This document shows, piece by piece, positions 23,880 to 33,377 of a stretch of 40,673 bases of DNA. The stretch spans positions 73,807 to 114,479 of the forward strand of contig NZ_VBTZ01000010.1 in assembly GCF_005771425.1 (NCBI RefSeq), written 5' to 3'. Both the position numbers and the translations under genes were made by a program. The notes under the pieces were generated by a model. It was given only the letters and a program-made list of their open reading frames with translations. It searched no databases and was not told the DNA's origin. Position 1 is the first letter of the stretch, and each line of letters starts with the position of its first letter. The DNA comes from Methylocystis sp. B8. GTDB lineage: Bacteria > Pseudomonadota > Alphaproteobacteria > Rhizobiales > Beijerinckiaceae.

Positions 23880-25250
23880 TCAACCCGCCTGTCTCCGCTC
23901 GCGAGCCGCTTTTGCAGCCTTGCCGCGCAGCAGCGCCATTAGCACTGGGCCGAGTGAGAATTCCCCTTCCCGCGCCTTGGCGGTCAGAACCCGCAAATAG
24001 CCGCCGGGCGATTTTATTTCCTCACCCCGCTGCAGAATGGCGGCGATGATGATCGAGGCGTCATGTTCGCCGAGAACGTCGAACGCCTGCTTCCAGGCGT
24101 CGGGCGACACGCCCAGCGCCGAGCGCACGATCGCCGCTGCGTCAATCAGATCGCGCCAGCAGGAAATCTCGCCGCCCTTTGCGTAATCGACAATATCGGG
24201 ACAGGCTTGCAGCACCATGCCGAGCGGATAGGTTCGTGGCGGCGATGTCTGTCGTTTGCCGATTCCTGAACTGAGAGCTTCGACTTCTGAAGTCCCTGTC
24301 CTATCGGCATTCGGCTTTTCCGGCATTGGCCCGGAGGTTTCGCCCCTGCCTTCTTGAAGGTCAGGTTCAAAATCAGGAATGTTTGTGATTTGATTCTGTA
24401 TATGGCGCTCAGTTTGAGACTCACTGGCGCTATTTTTTTGGCCTTTTACGTGTGTTTCGAGCAACTTCTGGATCTCGGTTGCGAAGGCCGCCAATTCGCC
24501 GGCTAAAGCGTCCAGGTCGGACCTCCCGAGGCTGCGAGTATACCGCCCCGCGAGGACCTGGTAGCGCCCATAGAGGCCTTCCCAGTCGCAGATATCCTGC
24601 CCGTCTATCGAGAACGGCGCGAAGCGAACGCCCTCCTCCATGCCGGTCTCGACCATCTTGACGATGTCGCGCCGCACGATCGTGATCTTCTCGCGCAGCA
24701 ACGCGATGGCGCGGTTCTCGGCGCGCACTTCCTCGGCGAGATTTTCGATCTCGGCCGCGCGCGCGATTAAAGGCGTAAGATCGAAGCCGAAGGCTTCCGC
24801 TATTTCGCCGCCCTGCCCTCTCCTGGCGAAGCGTTTGCCGTTCGGCGAGTCGCGCCGGATGATCAGCCCGGTCTCGACGAGCGAAGCGAGATGACGGCGC
24901 AGCGTCGCCGGCGCCATGCCATGGGCGCGGATCGAGAGTTCCCTGTTTGACGGGAACACCACGATCCCGGGAGCCGGTGAATCGCCCTCTCCCTCCCCGG
25001 CATCGGCCTCTGGAAGCGTCAGCGCCGTTTCCTGGTGGAAACTGAGCAAGGCGTGCAAGACCGACAGCGCCCGATCGGCGACGCCAAGCGGCCCTTTGGC
25101 TTCCGTGAGCGCGCGAAACAGCCGCCACTTATGGACGACCGTCTCGGACGCATCGGGTTTCGCCGCGAAATCTCGCGTCGCCGCCTGCGTCGCCACCATG
25201 GCGAGCGACAGCGGCCGCCGCCCGAAGGGCGTCGTTGGATATGTGCGCAT
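23880..25250 (-). CDS. repC: plasmid replication initiator RepC
   Basis: A 456-residue initiator of repABC plasmids. The N-terminal DNA-binding domain covers about residues 10-180: KWRLFRALTEAKGPLGVADRALSVLHALLSFH, VFPSNRELSIRAHGMAPATLRRHLASLVETGLI, RRDSPNGKRFARR. A helical middle and a variable linker follow (about 270-345), then a C-terminal domain (VLQACPDIVDYAKGGEI, VRSALGVSPDAWKQAFDVLGEHDASIIIAAILQR, SPGGYLRVLTAKAREGEF). RepC opens the origin, which in this family lies inside its own gene. It is the last gene of the operon; its start lies in a hairpin and downstream of the antisense-RNA locus, so its level is controlled after transcription. Full length. Confidence 0.95.
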   Translation of the reverse strand: MRTYPTTPFGRRPLSLAMVATQAATRDFAAKPDASETVVHKWRLFRALTEAKGPLGVADRALSVLHALLSFHQETALTLPEADAGEGEGDSPAPGIVVFPSNRELSIRAHGMAPATLRRHLASLVETGLIIRRDSPNGKRFARRGQGGEIAEAFGFDLTPLIARAAEIENLAEEVRAENRAIALLREKITIVRRDIVKMVETGMEEGVRFAPFSIDGQDICDWEGLYGRYQVLAGRYTRSLGRSDLDALAGELAAFATEIQKLLETHVKGQKNSASESQTERHIQNQITNIPDFEPDLQEGRGETSGPMPEKPNADRTGTSEVEALSSGIGKRQTSPPRTYPLGMVLQACPDIVDYAKGGEISCWRDLIDAAAIVRSALGVSPDAWKQAFDVLGEHDASIIIAAILQRGEEIKSPGGYLRVLTAKAREGEFSLGPVLMALLRGKAAKAARERRQAG

Positions 25251-25255
25251 GATCC

Positions 25256-25274
25256 TTTGCCTCGTTCAGGCAAA
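25256..25274 (-). promoter_or_regulatory. hairpin occluding the repC ribosome site
   Basis: TTTGCCT and AGGCAAA pair around a 5-base loop just upstream of repC ATG 25250; the AGG of the ribosome site is inside the stem. In repABC plasmids binding of the antisense RNA lets such a stem form and lowers RepC synthesis. Confidence 0.6.
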
Positions 25275-25305
25275 AGAAATCTGCTCGCCGAAACGGCGCC
25301 GACTC

Positions 25306-25334
25306 TTGACAGCGATTCGCGGAAGTGTGATTCT
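25306..25334 (+). promoter_or_regulatory. promoter of the repABC antisense RNA
   Basis: TTGACA, 17-base spacer, GATTCT on the plus strand, opposite to the rep operon and inside the repB-repC gap. Confidence 0.7.
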
Positions 25335-25339
25335 CTGAG

Positions 25340-25394
25340 TGCTAAATCTGAGAAGGGCTTCCGGGCGGAGACGTTTCGGGGGCCTTTTTCTTTT
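25340..25394 (+). ncRNA. counter-transcribed incompatibility RNA (ctRNA) of repABC
   Basis: A short RNA of about 55 bases on the strand opposite to repABC. A consensus -35/-10 lies upstream. The RNA ends in a hairpin (GGCTTCCG at 25356-25363 with CGGGGGCC at 25377-25384, two G-U pairs) followed by TTTTTCTTTT, a standard intrinsic terminator. Position between repB and repC, size and orientation all match the ctRNA that represses repC and sets copy number and incompatibility. The exact 5' end is inferred from the promoter. Confidence 0.8.
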
Positions 25395-25420
25395 GCTGGC
25401 GATACTCCTTTCGCCTGACC

Positions 25421-26437
25421 TCAATAATCTTTCGACTTGCCGTCTCCGGCTTCGAAAGCGCGAAACTCCTCGAACAACTCAGGCAAGCGCGTGGTCAGGA
25501 AGTGCGCGAACGCGCTTCCAACCGGTTTCGCCAGCCTTACTTTCACATCACGCTCGGAAGCGCGGATGTCGGCAATGGATTGCCCGGCCGAATCTCTGAT
25601 CTCGATAATTTGGTGGGCAGGGGCATTCGCAGTTTCATGCCGTTTGGCGGCTCCTAAGACGCGAGCGAAACGCTCGTCGCTATCGGCTTTGATGAACGCC
25701 GGCAGAATGGCTATAGCGTGTGCGCGCTTGGTCGCCGCCTTTTCACGCAACAGCTCGGCGAGCTCCAGCCAGCGGCCTCGCCCGATCTTCGGCGCCTTTC
25801 CAATGGCCTGAATCAAATCATCTGGAACGGCTTTGGCGACGGCGATCAGCTTGGACGCTTCCGCGCGGTCGATAGCAAGCGCTTGTTGAATAACAGCGCG
25901 GCTGCGCCCCGCCGCCTCCAAGCGGAGGGCAAAGACTGCTCGCTCGATAAAGCTCAAATCCTCACGCGCCGAATTTTCGAGTCCTTGAGCGACGACAAGT
26001 TCGTCGTCGCTGAGCGCTCGGACAATCGCTTTGACCGGTCGCTCCAATAACCTTGCGGCGCGAATGCGGCGATGGCCGAAAGCGGTCTGATAGCGACCCA
26101 TCAGAACACTGTGAGCACGTAGCAGAACGGGAATTTCCTGCCCACGGTCGGCAATCGACTGCTTCAACGCCTCGAACGCCGAGTCGTCTTCCTGGGCAAA
26201 GCGGTCGGCGAAGGGCGATGGGTCTATAAGCGCCGGGTCGATCTCGATCACCTGCTCGCTGCCTGCGACGCGGGCGCGCAAAACTTCGTTCTCACGCTCG
26301 ATTTCCGAAAAGCTGTCTTTCATTGATCGCACAGCTCCGGACGCCACCCGCCGCGACTCAGGACTGTTGTCAGCAGACAACACGGGGGAGGGGGGCTGGG
26401 CGAACAAGTGGCGAATCGTATCGGTGCGTTTGCTCAT
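25421..26437 (-). CDS. repB: plasmid partition protein RepB (ParB family)
   Basis: A 338-residue centromere-binding protein. The N-terminal ParB/nuclease-like domain covers about residues 60-150 (VIEIDPALIDPSPFADRF, ALKQSIADRGQEIPVLLR, RYQTAFGHRRIRAARLL). The helix-turn-helix region follows (QGLENSAREDLSFIERAVFALRLE, RSRAVIQQALAIDRAEASKLIAVAKAVPDDLI). The C-terminal part is for dimer formation. It loads on parS and couples the plasmid to RepA. ATG 26437 overlaps the repA stop (ATGA), so the genes are translationally coupled. I could not find a parS matching the usual 16-bp RepABC consensus in the operon. Confidence 0.93.
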   Translation of the reverse strand: MSKRTDTIRHLFAQPPSPVLSADNSPESRRVASGAVRSMKDSFSEIERENEVLRARVAGSEQVIEIDPALIDPSPFADRFAQEDDSAFEALKQSIADRGQEIPVLLRAHSVLMGRYQTAFGHRRIRAARLLERPVKAIVRALSDDELVVAQGLENSAREDLSFIERAVFALRLEAAGRSRAVIQQALAIDRAEASKLIAVAKAVPDDLIQAIGKAPKIGRGRWLELAELLREKAATKRAHAIAILPAFIKADSDERFARVLGAAKRHETANAPAHQIIEIRDSAGQSIADIRASERDVKVRLAKPVGSAFAHFLTTRLPELFEEFRAFEAGDGKSKDY

Positions 26438-27651
26438 CGCCGCCACACCTTCTTCAGGAGTCCGAGGATTTCCAAATTCGCGCCATTTACCGATTCAAGC
26501 GCCCGCTCATAGGCGGCGCGGCCGACGGAGCCTTTCTCGAGCTCGTAGAGCGATTGCTTGGTGAGCCCCGCATTGGCGATGGCAGTTGATTTCCACACCG
26601 TCGCCCCCAAAACGTCATCGCTAAAAAGATTACGAAGTAGAGCGACAATCTGCGTTTCGGGCACGTCGTTGGGATCGTGGCGGGTCACTACATAGCGGAT
26701 GAAGTCATAAACGAGATTGCCGCCGGCCTCCTCGATGACCGCCATTACGTCTGACGTCATCAGCAGGAACTGGCTCATGGAGGCCACATCCACCATCTGC
26801 GGGTGAATGGTCACCAGCATGGCGGTCGCCGCGTTCAGCGCCCCCATGGTGAGGTAGCCCAACTGCGGCGGACAATCGATCACGACAATGTCAAAATCGT
26901 TTTCGACCTCCGCGATGGCGCTTCCAACGCGGCGAAAGAAGAGGTCACCGCCCCGCAACGACCGCTCGACCATAGCGCGAGGCGTGTGGTGCTCGAACTC
27001 CATCAATTCCAGATTCCCCGGCACAAGCGACACACCGGTGAAATATGTTGGCCGCACCACGTCGCGCATCGGTCGGCGCGCATCGTCATATCGAATCGCG
27101 CCGTAAAGGGTCTCTCCTTCGCCGATATCGAATTCCGGCTGATAGCCGAACATGGCGGATAAGGACGCTTGCGGGTCCAAATCGATCGCCAGCACCCGAT
27201 AGCCTTCCAAGGCAAGAAATTGGGTGAGGTAGAGCGCCGTCGTCGTCTTGGCGGAGCCGCCCTTGAAATTGGCGACGGCGACGATCTGCAGCTTTTCGCC
27301 TAGCCGGCGGGTAGGCAGGAATTCGAGCGCTTCCTTCGGTCGTGCGCCGGCCAGATATTCCCGCAGTTGGCCTATCTGCTCCGGCGTATACGAGCGGCGG
27401 CCACCAGCGGATAGTGCCGGGGAAGGACCAAGACCATCGAGCGACAATTGGCGGAGATAACCGTCGGACACGCCGAGAAATCGCGCGACCTCACCGGACG
27501 AAAACGACCGAAGCGTCTTTTTCGACGCCGGAGGAAACAGCGTCGCGCTCAACGTCTGCATCTGTCCCGAAAGAATTTTGGCGTGACGAGTCATCCGCGC
27601 AAGCGCATTCTCAGGCACCAAAGAAGGCACGGCGTTCAAGAGGGTCGCCAT
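26434..27651 (-). CDS. repA: plasmid partition ATPase RepA (ParA family)
   Basis: A 405-residue ParA ATPase that moves plasmid copies and, with RepB, represses the operon. The N-terminal winged-helix/MerR-like region is about residues 45-115 (FSSGEVARFLGVSDGYLRQLSLDG, GGRRSYTPEQIGQLREYL). The ATPase has the deviant Walker A KGGSAKTT at 130-137, AIDLDPQASLS, and FDIVVIDCPPQLG. The start is ATG 27651; TTG directly before it is less likely. It is the first gene of repA-repB-repC, and an inverted repeat at 27685-27702 lies in its promoter region. Confidence 0.95.
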   Translation of the reverse strand: MATLLNAVPSLVPENALARMTRHAKILSGQMQTLSATLFPPASKKTLRSFSSGEVARFLGVSDGYLRQLSLDGLGPSPALSAGGRRSYTPEQIGQLREYLAGARPKEALEFLPTRRLGEKLQIVAVANFKGGSAKTTTALYLTQFLALEGYRVLAIDLDPQASLSAMFGYQPEFDIGEGETLYGAIRYDDARRPMRDVVRPTYFTGVSLVPGNLELMEFEHHTPRAMVERSLRGGDLFFRRVGSAIAEVENDFDIVVIDCPPQLGYLTMGALNAATAMLVTIHPQMVDVASMSQFLLMTSDVMAVIEEAGGNLVYDFIRYVVTRHDPNDVPETQIVALLRNLFSDDVLGATVWKSTAIANAGLTKQSLYELEKGSVGRAAYERALESVNGANLEILGLLKKVWRR

Positions 27652-27684
27652 CAAAACGGTTCTCGATCGTTAAACGGTATAATT

Positions 27685-27702
27685 CCGTCTCCAACTAGAC
27701 GG
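27685..27702 (-). promoter_or_regulatory. inverted repeat upstream of repA, candidate RepA/RepB operator
   Basis: CCGTCT and AGACGG flank a 6-base centre 34 bases upstream of repA, next to a TATAC-like -10. RepA with RepB represses its own promoter in this family; this dyad is the likely target. Confidence 0.45.
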
Positions 27703-27756
27703 CGATTCTCGGATCTTTGCAAGAAATAAAGAGTTAATGACAACTTAATGGGCTTT

Positions 27757-27787
27757 ATGCGCGATCGCGAGAAAGCCAATCGCGCAT
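27757..27787. repeat. 9-bp inverted repeat downstream of DUF2493
   Basis: ATGCGCGAT and ATCGCGCAT around a 13-base loop, between the DUF2493 stop and the repA promoter. It could be a terminator stem (no U-run) or a protein site. Confidence 0.35.
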
Positions 27788-27803
27788 TTCCCAGGCGCGT
27801 TGT

Positions 27804-28739
27804 TCACACGCCGCCTTTATCGAATCGCCACACCGGAATTCCCATCTTGCGTGCCTTGTCGGCGAGATTTTCGACGATGCCTGAACCGGGGAACACGATC
27901 ACGCCGATCGGCAATGTCTCGAGCATCACGTCATTGCGCTTGAAGGGCGCGGCGTTCTTGTGACGGCTCCAGTCCGGCTTGAAGGCGACCTGGAGAATCT
28001 TGCGATTGTCCGCCCAGCACGAAGCGATTCGTTCTGCGCCTTTCGAGGCGCCGCCATGGAGAAGGACCATGTCGGGATGCTTCGCGCAGACCTTGTCGAG
28101 CGCGTCCCAAATCCGCCGATGATCGTTGCATTCCGCTCCGCCGGCGAACGCTATCCGCGGTCCACGCGGCAAGAGCACTTGCGTCTCAGCAAGCTTCTTG
28201 GCGTTCAGAAAATCGCGGCTGTCGATCATCGCCGCCGTCAGCGTGCGGTGATTGACCTTTGAACCGGAGCGGGGACGCCAGACCGAGCCCGTCTCGGCCG
28301 CATAGAGTTCGGCGAGATGGTCGCGGAAGAATTCGAAAGCGTTGCGCCGCTCGGTAAGCGTCAGCCCTTGCGCGATCAGTCGCTCCAATTCGACGGAGCG
28401 GATTTCTGAGCCGTCCTGTTCGGCCTGCGACCGCCGCTGCGTGGTTTCGTTGTCGTCGAGATCGCGATCGATTCGCCCCGCCTTGCGATGAAACAGGTTG
28501 ACGAAAGACCAGAGTAGATCGGTCAGGTCGGCTTCGAGCCGCGTATTGAGAAAGAGATTCGAAAGCGACTCGACAGCGGATTCGAGCGCCATTGCCCCAA
28601 GGTCGGAGGAGGGCAGGGGACGTGGGTCCGGTTCGTCGTCAAAGGGGCGATAACCGTGAAGCGCGAGTTCGTCGAGGAGATATGATGACGACGGTTCGCA
28701 AGGAGCGTCGCAGGGGATAGACCTGATGTCGAGATCCAT
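27804..28739 (-). CDS. DUF2493 (SLOG-like) plasmid protein
   Basis: A 311-residue protein. The N-terminal half is helical and acidic (YLLDELALHGYRPFDDEPDPR, ALESAVESLSNLFLNTRLEADLTDLLWSF). The C-terminal domain, about residues 190-310, is DUF2493, a Rossmann-like SLOG relative: RIAFAGGAECNDHRRIWDALD, MVLLHGGASKGAERIASCWA, PDWSRHKNAAPFKRNDVMLE, and IVFPGSGIVENLADKARKMGIPV. SLOG domains bind nucleotides or related ligands. The gene is common on Rhizobiales plasmids, usually close to Toprim and helicase genes; its role is unknown. ATG 28739 is chosen; the open frame to 28829 is Arg-rich leader-like sequence. Confidence 0.85.
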   Translation of the reverse strand: MDLDIRSIPCDAPCEPSSSYLLDELALHGYRPFDDEPDPRPLPSSDLGAMALESAVESLSNLFLNTRLEADLTDLLWSFVNLFHRKAGRIDRDLDDNETTQRRSQAEQDGSEIRSVELERLIAQGLTLTERRNAFEFFRDHLAELYAAETGSVWRPRSGSKVNHRTLTAAMIDSRDFLNAKKLAETQVLLPRGPRIAFAGGAECNDHRRIWDALDKVCAKHPDMVLLHGGASKGAERIASCWADNRKILQVAFKPDWSRHKNAAPFKRNDVMLETLPIGVIVFPGSGIVENLADKARKMGIPVWRFDKGGV

Positions 28740-29285
28740 GGCCGTTGCTCTTTCGCTTGTGGCCGCGCCGATTGCGGCCTGACAGCGATCATGAGCCACG
28801 GGCGGATCGCGCCGCACCCGAAGGGCCAAAGCGCAGCGGAGGACATTTCTCGACGGCTTCTTTGAAGCGCGAGGAATGCCCGGCGCTTGAGCGTCGGGCA
28901 GGGGAAAGAAGTCGGCGGGCAGCGTTGCGGCAAGCGAGCCGCTTGTGGCGGCATCGCTGCTCTCTCAGGCCGGCGCGCGGGCCCTCTCTGCGAAGAATCC
29001 GCCTGGTCGAAGAAGCCAGTTCCCACCACGGAACGACCTTCGCGAGCGCATCGAATTTTTCAAAGCTCTCGGCACGAACTCGAAACGTTCGGCGCCGAAC
29101 GGCGCGCTGGACTCGTGATCGAAATCCGCGACACGAACGCGGTGGTCAAAGGCTCTTTCCGGCTTGAACTCGTCGGCGCGCGAAGTCCGGCGGGAGCCTC
29201 GCGTCACGCAAATTTTTCTGCATCCCGTTGCTCGTGGTCGCCGTAGCGGCACGTTCCGTGCGACGCTGCGAAAAAGGGGGCGGAC
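28740..29285. other. long non-coding leader region
   Basis: Several open frames exist on both strands (for example 28523-29029 minus, 28745-29167 plus) but none has a convincing start or a family pattern; all look like shadows of GC-rich DNA. The stretch separates the DUF2493 gene from the mercury island and holds one 16-bp palindrome (29086-29101). Confidence 0.45.
29086..29101. promoter_or_regulatory. 16-bp perfect palindrome, candidate protein-binding site
   Basis: CGTTCGGCGCCGAACG. It has the GTT...AAC ends of RepABC-type parS sites but is two bases shorter than their consensus between those ends. Function is a guess. Confidence 0.3.
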
Positions 29286-30072
29286 GTGAGAGACAATAAA
29301 GCGGCGGCGTTCGGCGGCGGGGCAATTATCGGAACGCTTGGCGGCTTGATAGGGCTGGGAGGCGCCGAATTTCGCCTGCCGCTGCTCATTGGGGCTTTCC
29401 AGTTCCCGGCACTCGAAGCGGTCATCGTCAATAAGGCGTCAAGTCTTGTGGTCGTCGCTTCGGCGTTGCCTTTTCGGGCTGCCGCCGTGCCGTTTGGCGA
29501 GGTCTCCGCGCATTGGTCGATTGTCCTCAACCTGCTGGCGGGAAGCCTTTTCGGCGCATGGTTTGGGGCCGCGTGGGCGACCCGCCTGAAATCCGGAACG
29601 CTCTATCGCGTGATTGCCCTCCTGCTCATGAGCATTGCTGCCCTGCTGCTGTTCGGCCACGACCAGCACGCGGGCGGGCAAGCGCTCGCAAGCGGCAATC
29701 TCCAACTCGTCGCGGGAGTAGCGGCGGGCTTCGTCATCGGGGTCGTCGCCTCGCTTCTCGGCGTTGCGGGCGGTGAGCTTCTTATCCCGACCCTTGTCCT
29801 GCTGTTCGGCGTGGATATCAAACTTGCGGGAAGCCTCTCGCTCGCGGTCAGTCTGCCGACGATGATCGTTTGGCTTCACCCGTTACAGCCGCGACCGCAG
29901 CTTCGCGGTGTTGGCACAAAACTTCTTCTTCGTCCTCGTTATGGCGTTCGGCTCCATTGTCGGGACGTTCATCGGCAGCCGGCTGCTCGGCATTGTGCCG
30001 AGCGTAATTTTGCTCCCACTACTCGCTGCGATCCTTATGGCCTCCGGCGTCAAAGTCTGGCGGCATGAATAG
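29286..30072 (+). pseudogene. TauE/SafE family permease, one-base frameshift near 3' end
   Basis: A membrane permease of the TauE/SafE (sulfite exporter) family, about 261 residues if repaired. The first 194 residues read normally: GGGAIIGTLGGLIGLGGAEFRLPLL, NKASSLVVVASALPFR, VAAGFVIGVVASLLGVAGGELLIPTLVLLFG, SLSLAVSLPTMIV. At the TTT of 29868-29870 the frame shifts. The next frame continues the family correctly (GFTRYSRDRSFAVLAQNFFF, MAFGSIVGTFIGSRLLGIVPS, LAAILMASGVKVWRHE) and stops at 30072, while the uncorrected frame ends in a nonsense tail at 30068. One extra T explains it; a sequencing error is possible. It starts at GTG 29286 and is convergent with merR. Confidence 0.85.
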
Positions 30073-30142
30073 CATTTAGAATTTATATCGCTAACGCAAC
30101 GCCCCTCAAAGACGTTCCCCTTTGGCCCATGTCGAAACCTAA

Positions 30143-30616
30143 TCAATGCAGTCTTCGGCGAAGCGCTTTCTTGGGCGGCGATTGACTCGTGTGGGTCTCA
30201 CCGGATGGCGGCAGTGCATCAAAAAGTGCATCGATGATTGCGCATTCTGGGACTCGTTCTCCGCTGCACTGCGCGGCCATTTCTTCCATCACTCGTTTGA
30301 GCCGCTTCAAATCTTCGATCTTGCGGCGAATCTCAGCCACGTGATCCAAGGTCAACTCACGAACTTGCGTGCAGGTAAAGGCGTGCCCATCCACGAGGCG
30401 GAGAAGGTCACGGATTTCATCGAGGCTGAAACCAAGTTGCCGGCTTCGTCGTACGAAGCTCAGCCGCTTGAGGTGGTCAGCGCCATAGATGCGATAGCCG
30501 CTGGCGCTGCGAGCGGGCGCGGGCATGACGCCGATTTTCTCATAGTAGCGGATCGTCTCAATATTCACGTCGCTTTGCTTTGACAATTCGCCGATCGAGA
30601 AGCCTGTCGCTTTCAT
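30143..30616 (-). CDS. merR: MerR, mercury-responsive regulator
   Basis: A 157-residue MerR-family activator/repressor. The N-terminal winged helix (SIGELSKQSDVNIETIRYYEKIGVMP, SGYRIYG) is followed by a long dimer helix and a Cys-containing metal site. Cysteines fall at 82, 117 and 125, matching the three Hg(II) ligands of Tn501 MerR (82, 117, 126) except for a one-residue shortening of the last loop. It is divergent from the mer structural genes and should bind the dyad at 30656-30670. A longer-than-usual basic tail (SPPKKALRRRLH) follows. Confidence 0.9.
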   Translation of the reverse strand: MKATGFSIGELSKQSDVNIETIRYYEKIGVMPAPARSASGYRIYGADHLKRLSFVRRSRQLGFSLDEIRDLLRLVDGHAFTCTQVRELTLDHVAEIRRKIEDLKRLKRVMEEMAAQCSGERVPECAIIDALFDALPPSGETHTSQSPPKKALRRRLH

Positions 30617-30649
30617 CGCCGCCGGCCCTCCTTTCGGAAAAAAACCCTC

Positions 30650-30680
30650 TTGACCCTGTAGCGGCTACAGGCCCTACGAT
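30650..30680 (+). promoter_or_regulatory. mer promoter/operator with 19-bp spacer
   Basis: TTGACC (30650-30655) and TACGAT (30675-30680) are 19 bases apart. The spacer holds the perfect dyad CTGTAGC-G-GCTACAG (30656-30670). The over-long 19-bp spacer with a central dyad is the hallmark of MerR-activated promoters, which MerR untwists on binding Hg(II). Confidence 0.88.
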
Positions 30681-30755
30681 TACAATAGGACAACTCCAAA
30701 AGACAGACAACGGCGCGTCGGAACGGCTTTCCGGTCTTATGAGGAGGACACTGCA

Positions 30756-30875
30756 ATGTGTGACGGCGAAGGGCTTGGCCTCATCCAGATGGCGATGACG
30801 CCGATCGGACTTGCGGTGACGGTTGCGGTTGCCGGCGCGCTATTTCTTTTTGCGCGCTGGGTCATGGCCGATTGA
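30756..30875 (+). CDS. 39-residue membrane peptide at the head of the mer operon
   Basis: A short ORF: MCDGEGLGLIQMAMTPIG, then a single hydrophobic helix (LAVTVAVAGALFLFARW) and the end VMAD. GAGGAGG lies 7-8 bases upstream of ATG 30756, a very strong ribosome site. It is the first gene after the MerR-type promoter and ends 17 bases before merT, so it belongs to the operon. The N-terminal Cys before a membrane helix could handle metal, but this is a guess. I do not recognise the family. Confidence 0.65.
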   Translation: MCDGEGLGLIQMAMTPIGLAVTVAVAGALFLFARWVMAD

Positions 30876-30892
30876 ACAACGAAGAGGAGCCC

Positions 30893-31243
30893 ATGTCTGA
30901 ACAATCACACGGCCGTAAGGCTCTGGTCGCCGGCGGTGTCGCCGCGATCCTCGCCTCGGCTTGCTGCCTTGGGCCGCTGCTGTTGGTGAGCCTCGGATTT
31001 AGCGGCGCATGGCTCGGCAATTTCAAAGCGTTCGAGCCGTTCCGGCCGCTGTTCCTCAGCGCCGGATTCGTTGCGCTGTTCTTCGCTTGGCGGCGAATCT
31101 ACCGCCCGGCTACGGCCTGCAAGCCGGGAGAGGTCTGCGCCATGCCGGAAGTGAGGTCGATCCACAAAGTAATCTTCTGGGGCGTATCCGCGCTCGTCGG
31201 CGGGGCGACGATTTTCCCTTACGTGCTGCCGCTGTTCTACTGA
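30893..31243 (+). CDS. merT: MerT mercuric ion transporter
   Basis: A 116-residue inner-membrane protein with three helices. Helix 1 carries the Cys pair C24-C25 (ASACCLGPLLL); the cytoplasmic loop carries C76 and C82 (ACKPGEVC). These match the four cysteines of Tn501 MerT in number and position. Hg(II) passes from MerP to C24/C25, then through the loop pair to MerA. ATG 30893 has GAGGAG upstream; the TTG at 30872 is not needed. It is in an operon with merP and merA. Confidence 0.93.
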   Translation: MSEQSHGRKALVAGGVAAILASACCLGPLLLVSLGFSGAWLGNFKAFEPFRPLFLSAGFVALFFAWRRIYRPATACKPGEVCAMPEVRSIHKVIFWGVSALVGGATIFPYVLPLFY

Positions 31244-31259
31244 AAGAGGGCTCCCGATC

Positions 31260-31538
31260 ATGAAAAAACTCGCCGCAGTCGTTACCTTGGCGGTCGCCTT
31301 CAGCGCGCCGGCCTATGCCTCAACGAAGACCGTCACTTTGTCGGTGTCGAACATGACCTGCGCCGCCTGCCCGATTACGGTCAAGAAAGCGCTCTCCAAG
31401 GTCGATGGCGTAGAAAAGGCCGAGGTGAGCTACGAGAACAAAGAAGCCGTCGTGACTTACGACGACACGAAAACAAACGTCGAAGCGCTCACCAAGGCGA
31501 CCGAGGGAGCCGGCTACCCTTCCGCACTGAAGAACTGA
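31260..31538 (+). CDS. merP: MerP periplasmic mercury-binding protein
   Basis: A 92-residue exported heavy-metal-associated domain. The signal peptide (MKKLAAVVTLAVAFSAPAYA) is cleaved probably after residue 20. The metal site is MTCAACP with C34 and C37; the rest follows the HMA fold (ITVKKALSKVDGVEKAEVSY, EAVVTYDDTKTNVEALTKATEGAGYP). It picks up Hg(II) in the periplasm and hands it to MerT. It lies 16 bases after merT and 3 before merA. Confidence 0.95.
   Translation: MKKLAAVVTLAVAFSAPAYASTKTVTLSVSNMTCAACPITVKKALSKVDGVEKAEVSYENKEAVVTYDDTKTNVEALTKATEGAGYPSALKN

Positions 31539-33377
<1,839 letters not shown>

Noticed and set aside
23806..27803. RepABC-type parS (GTTnnnnGCnnnnAAC)
   Set aside because: Read through by eye without finding a full match; only other dyads were seen.
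28523..29252. Long ORFs in the leader upstream of DUF2493
   Set aside because: Pro/Arg-rich composition typical of GC-rich shadows, no ribosome sites, no family pattern.
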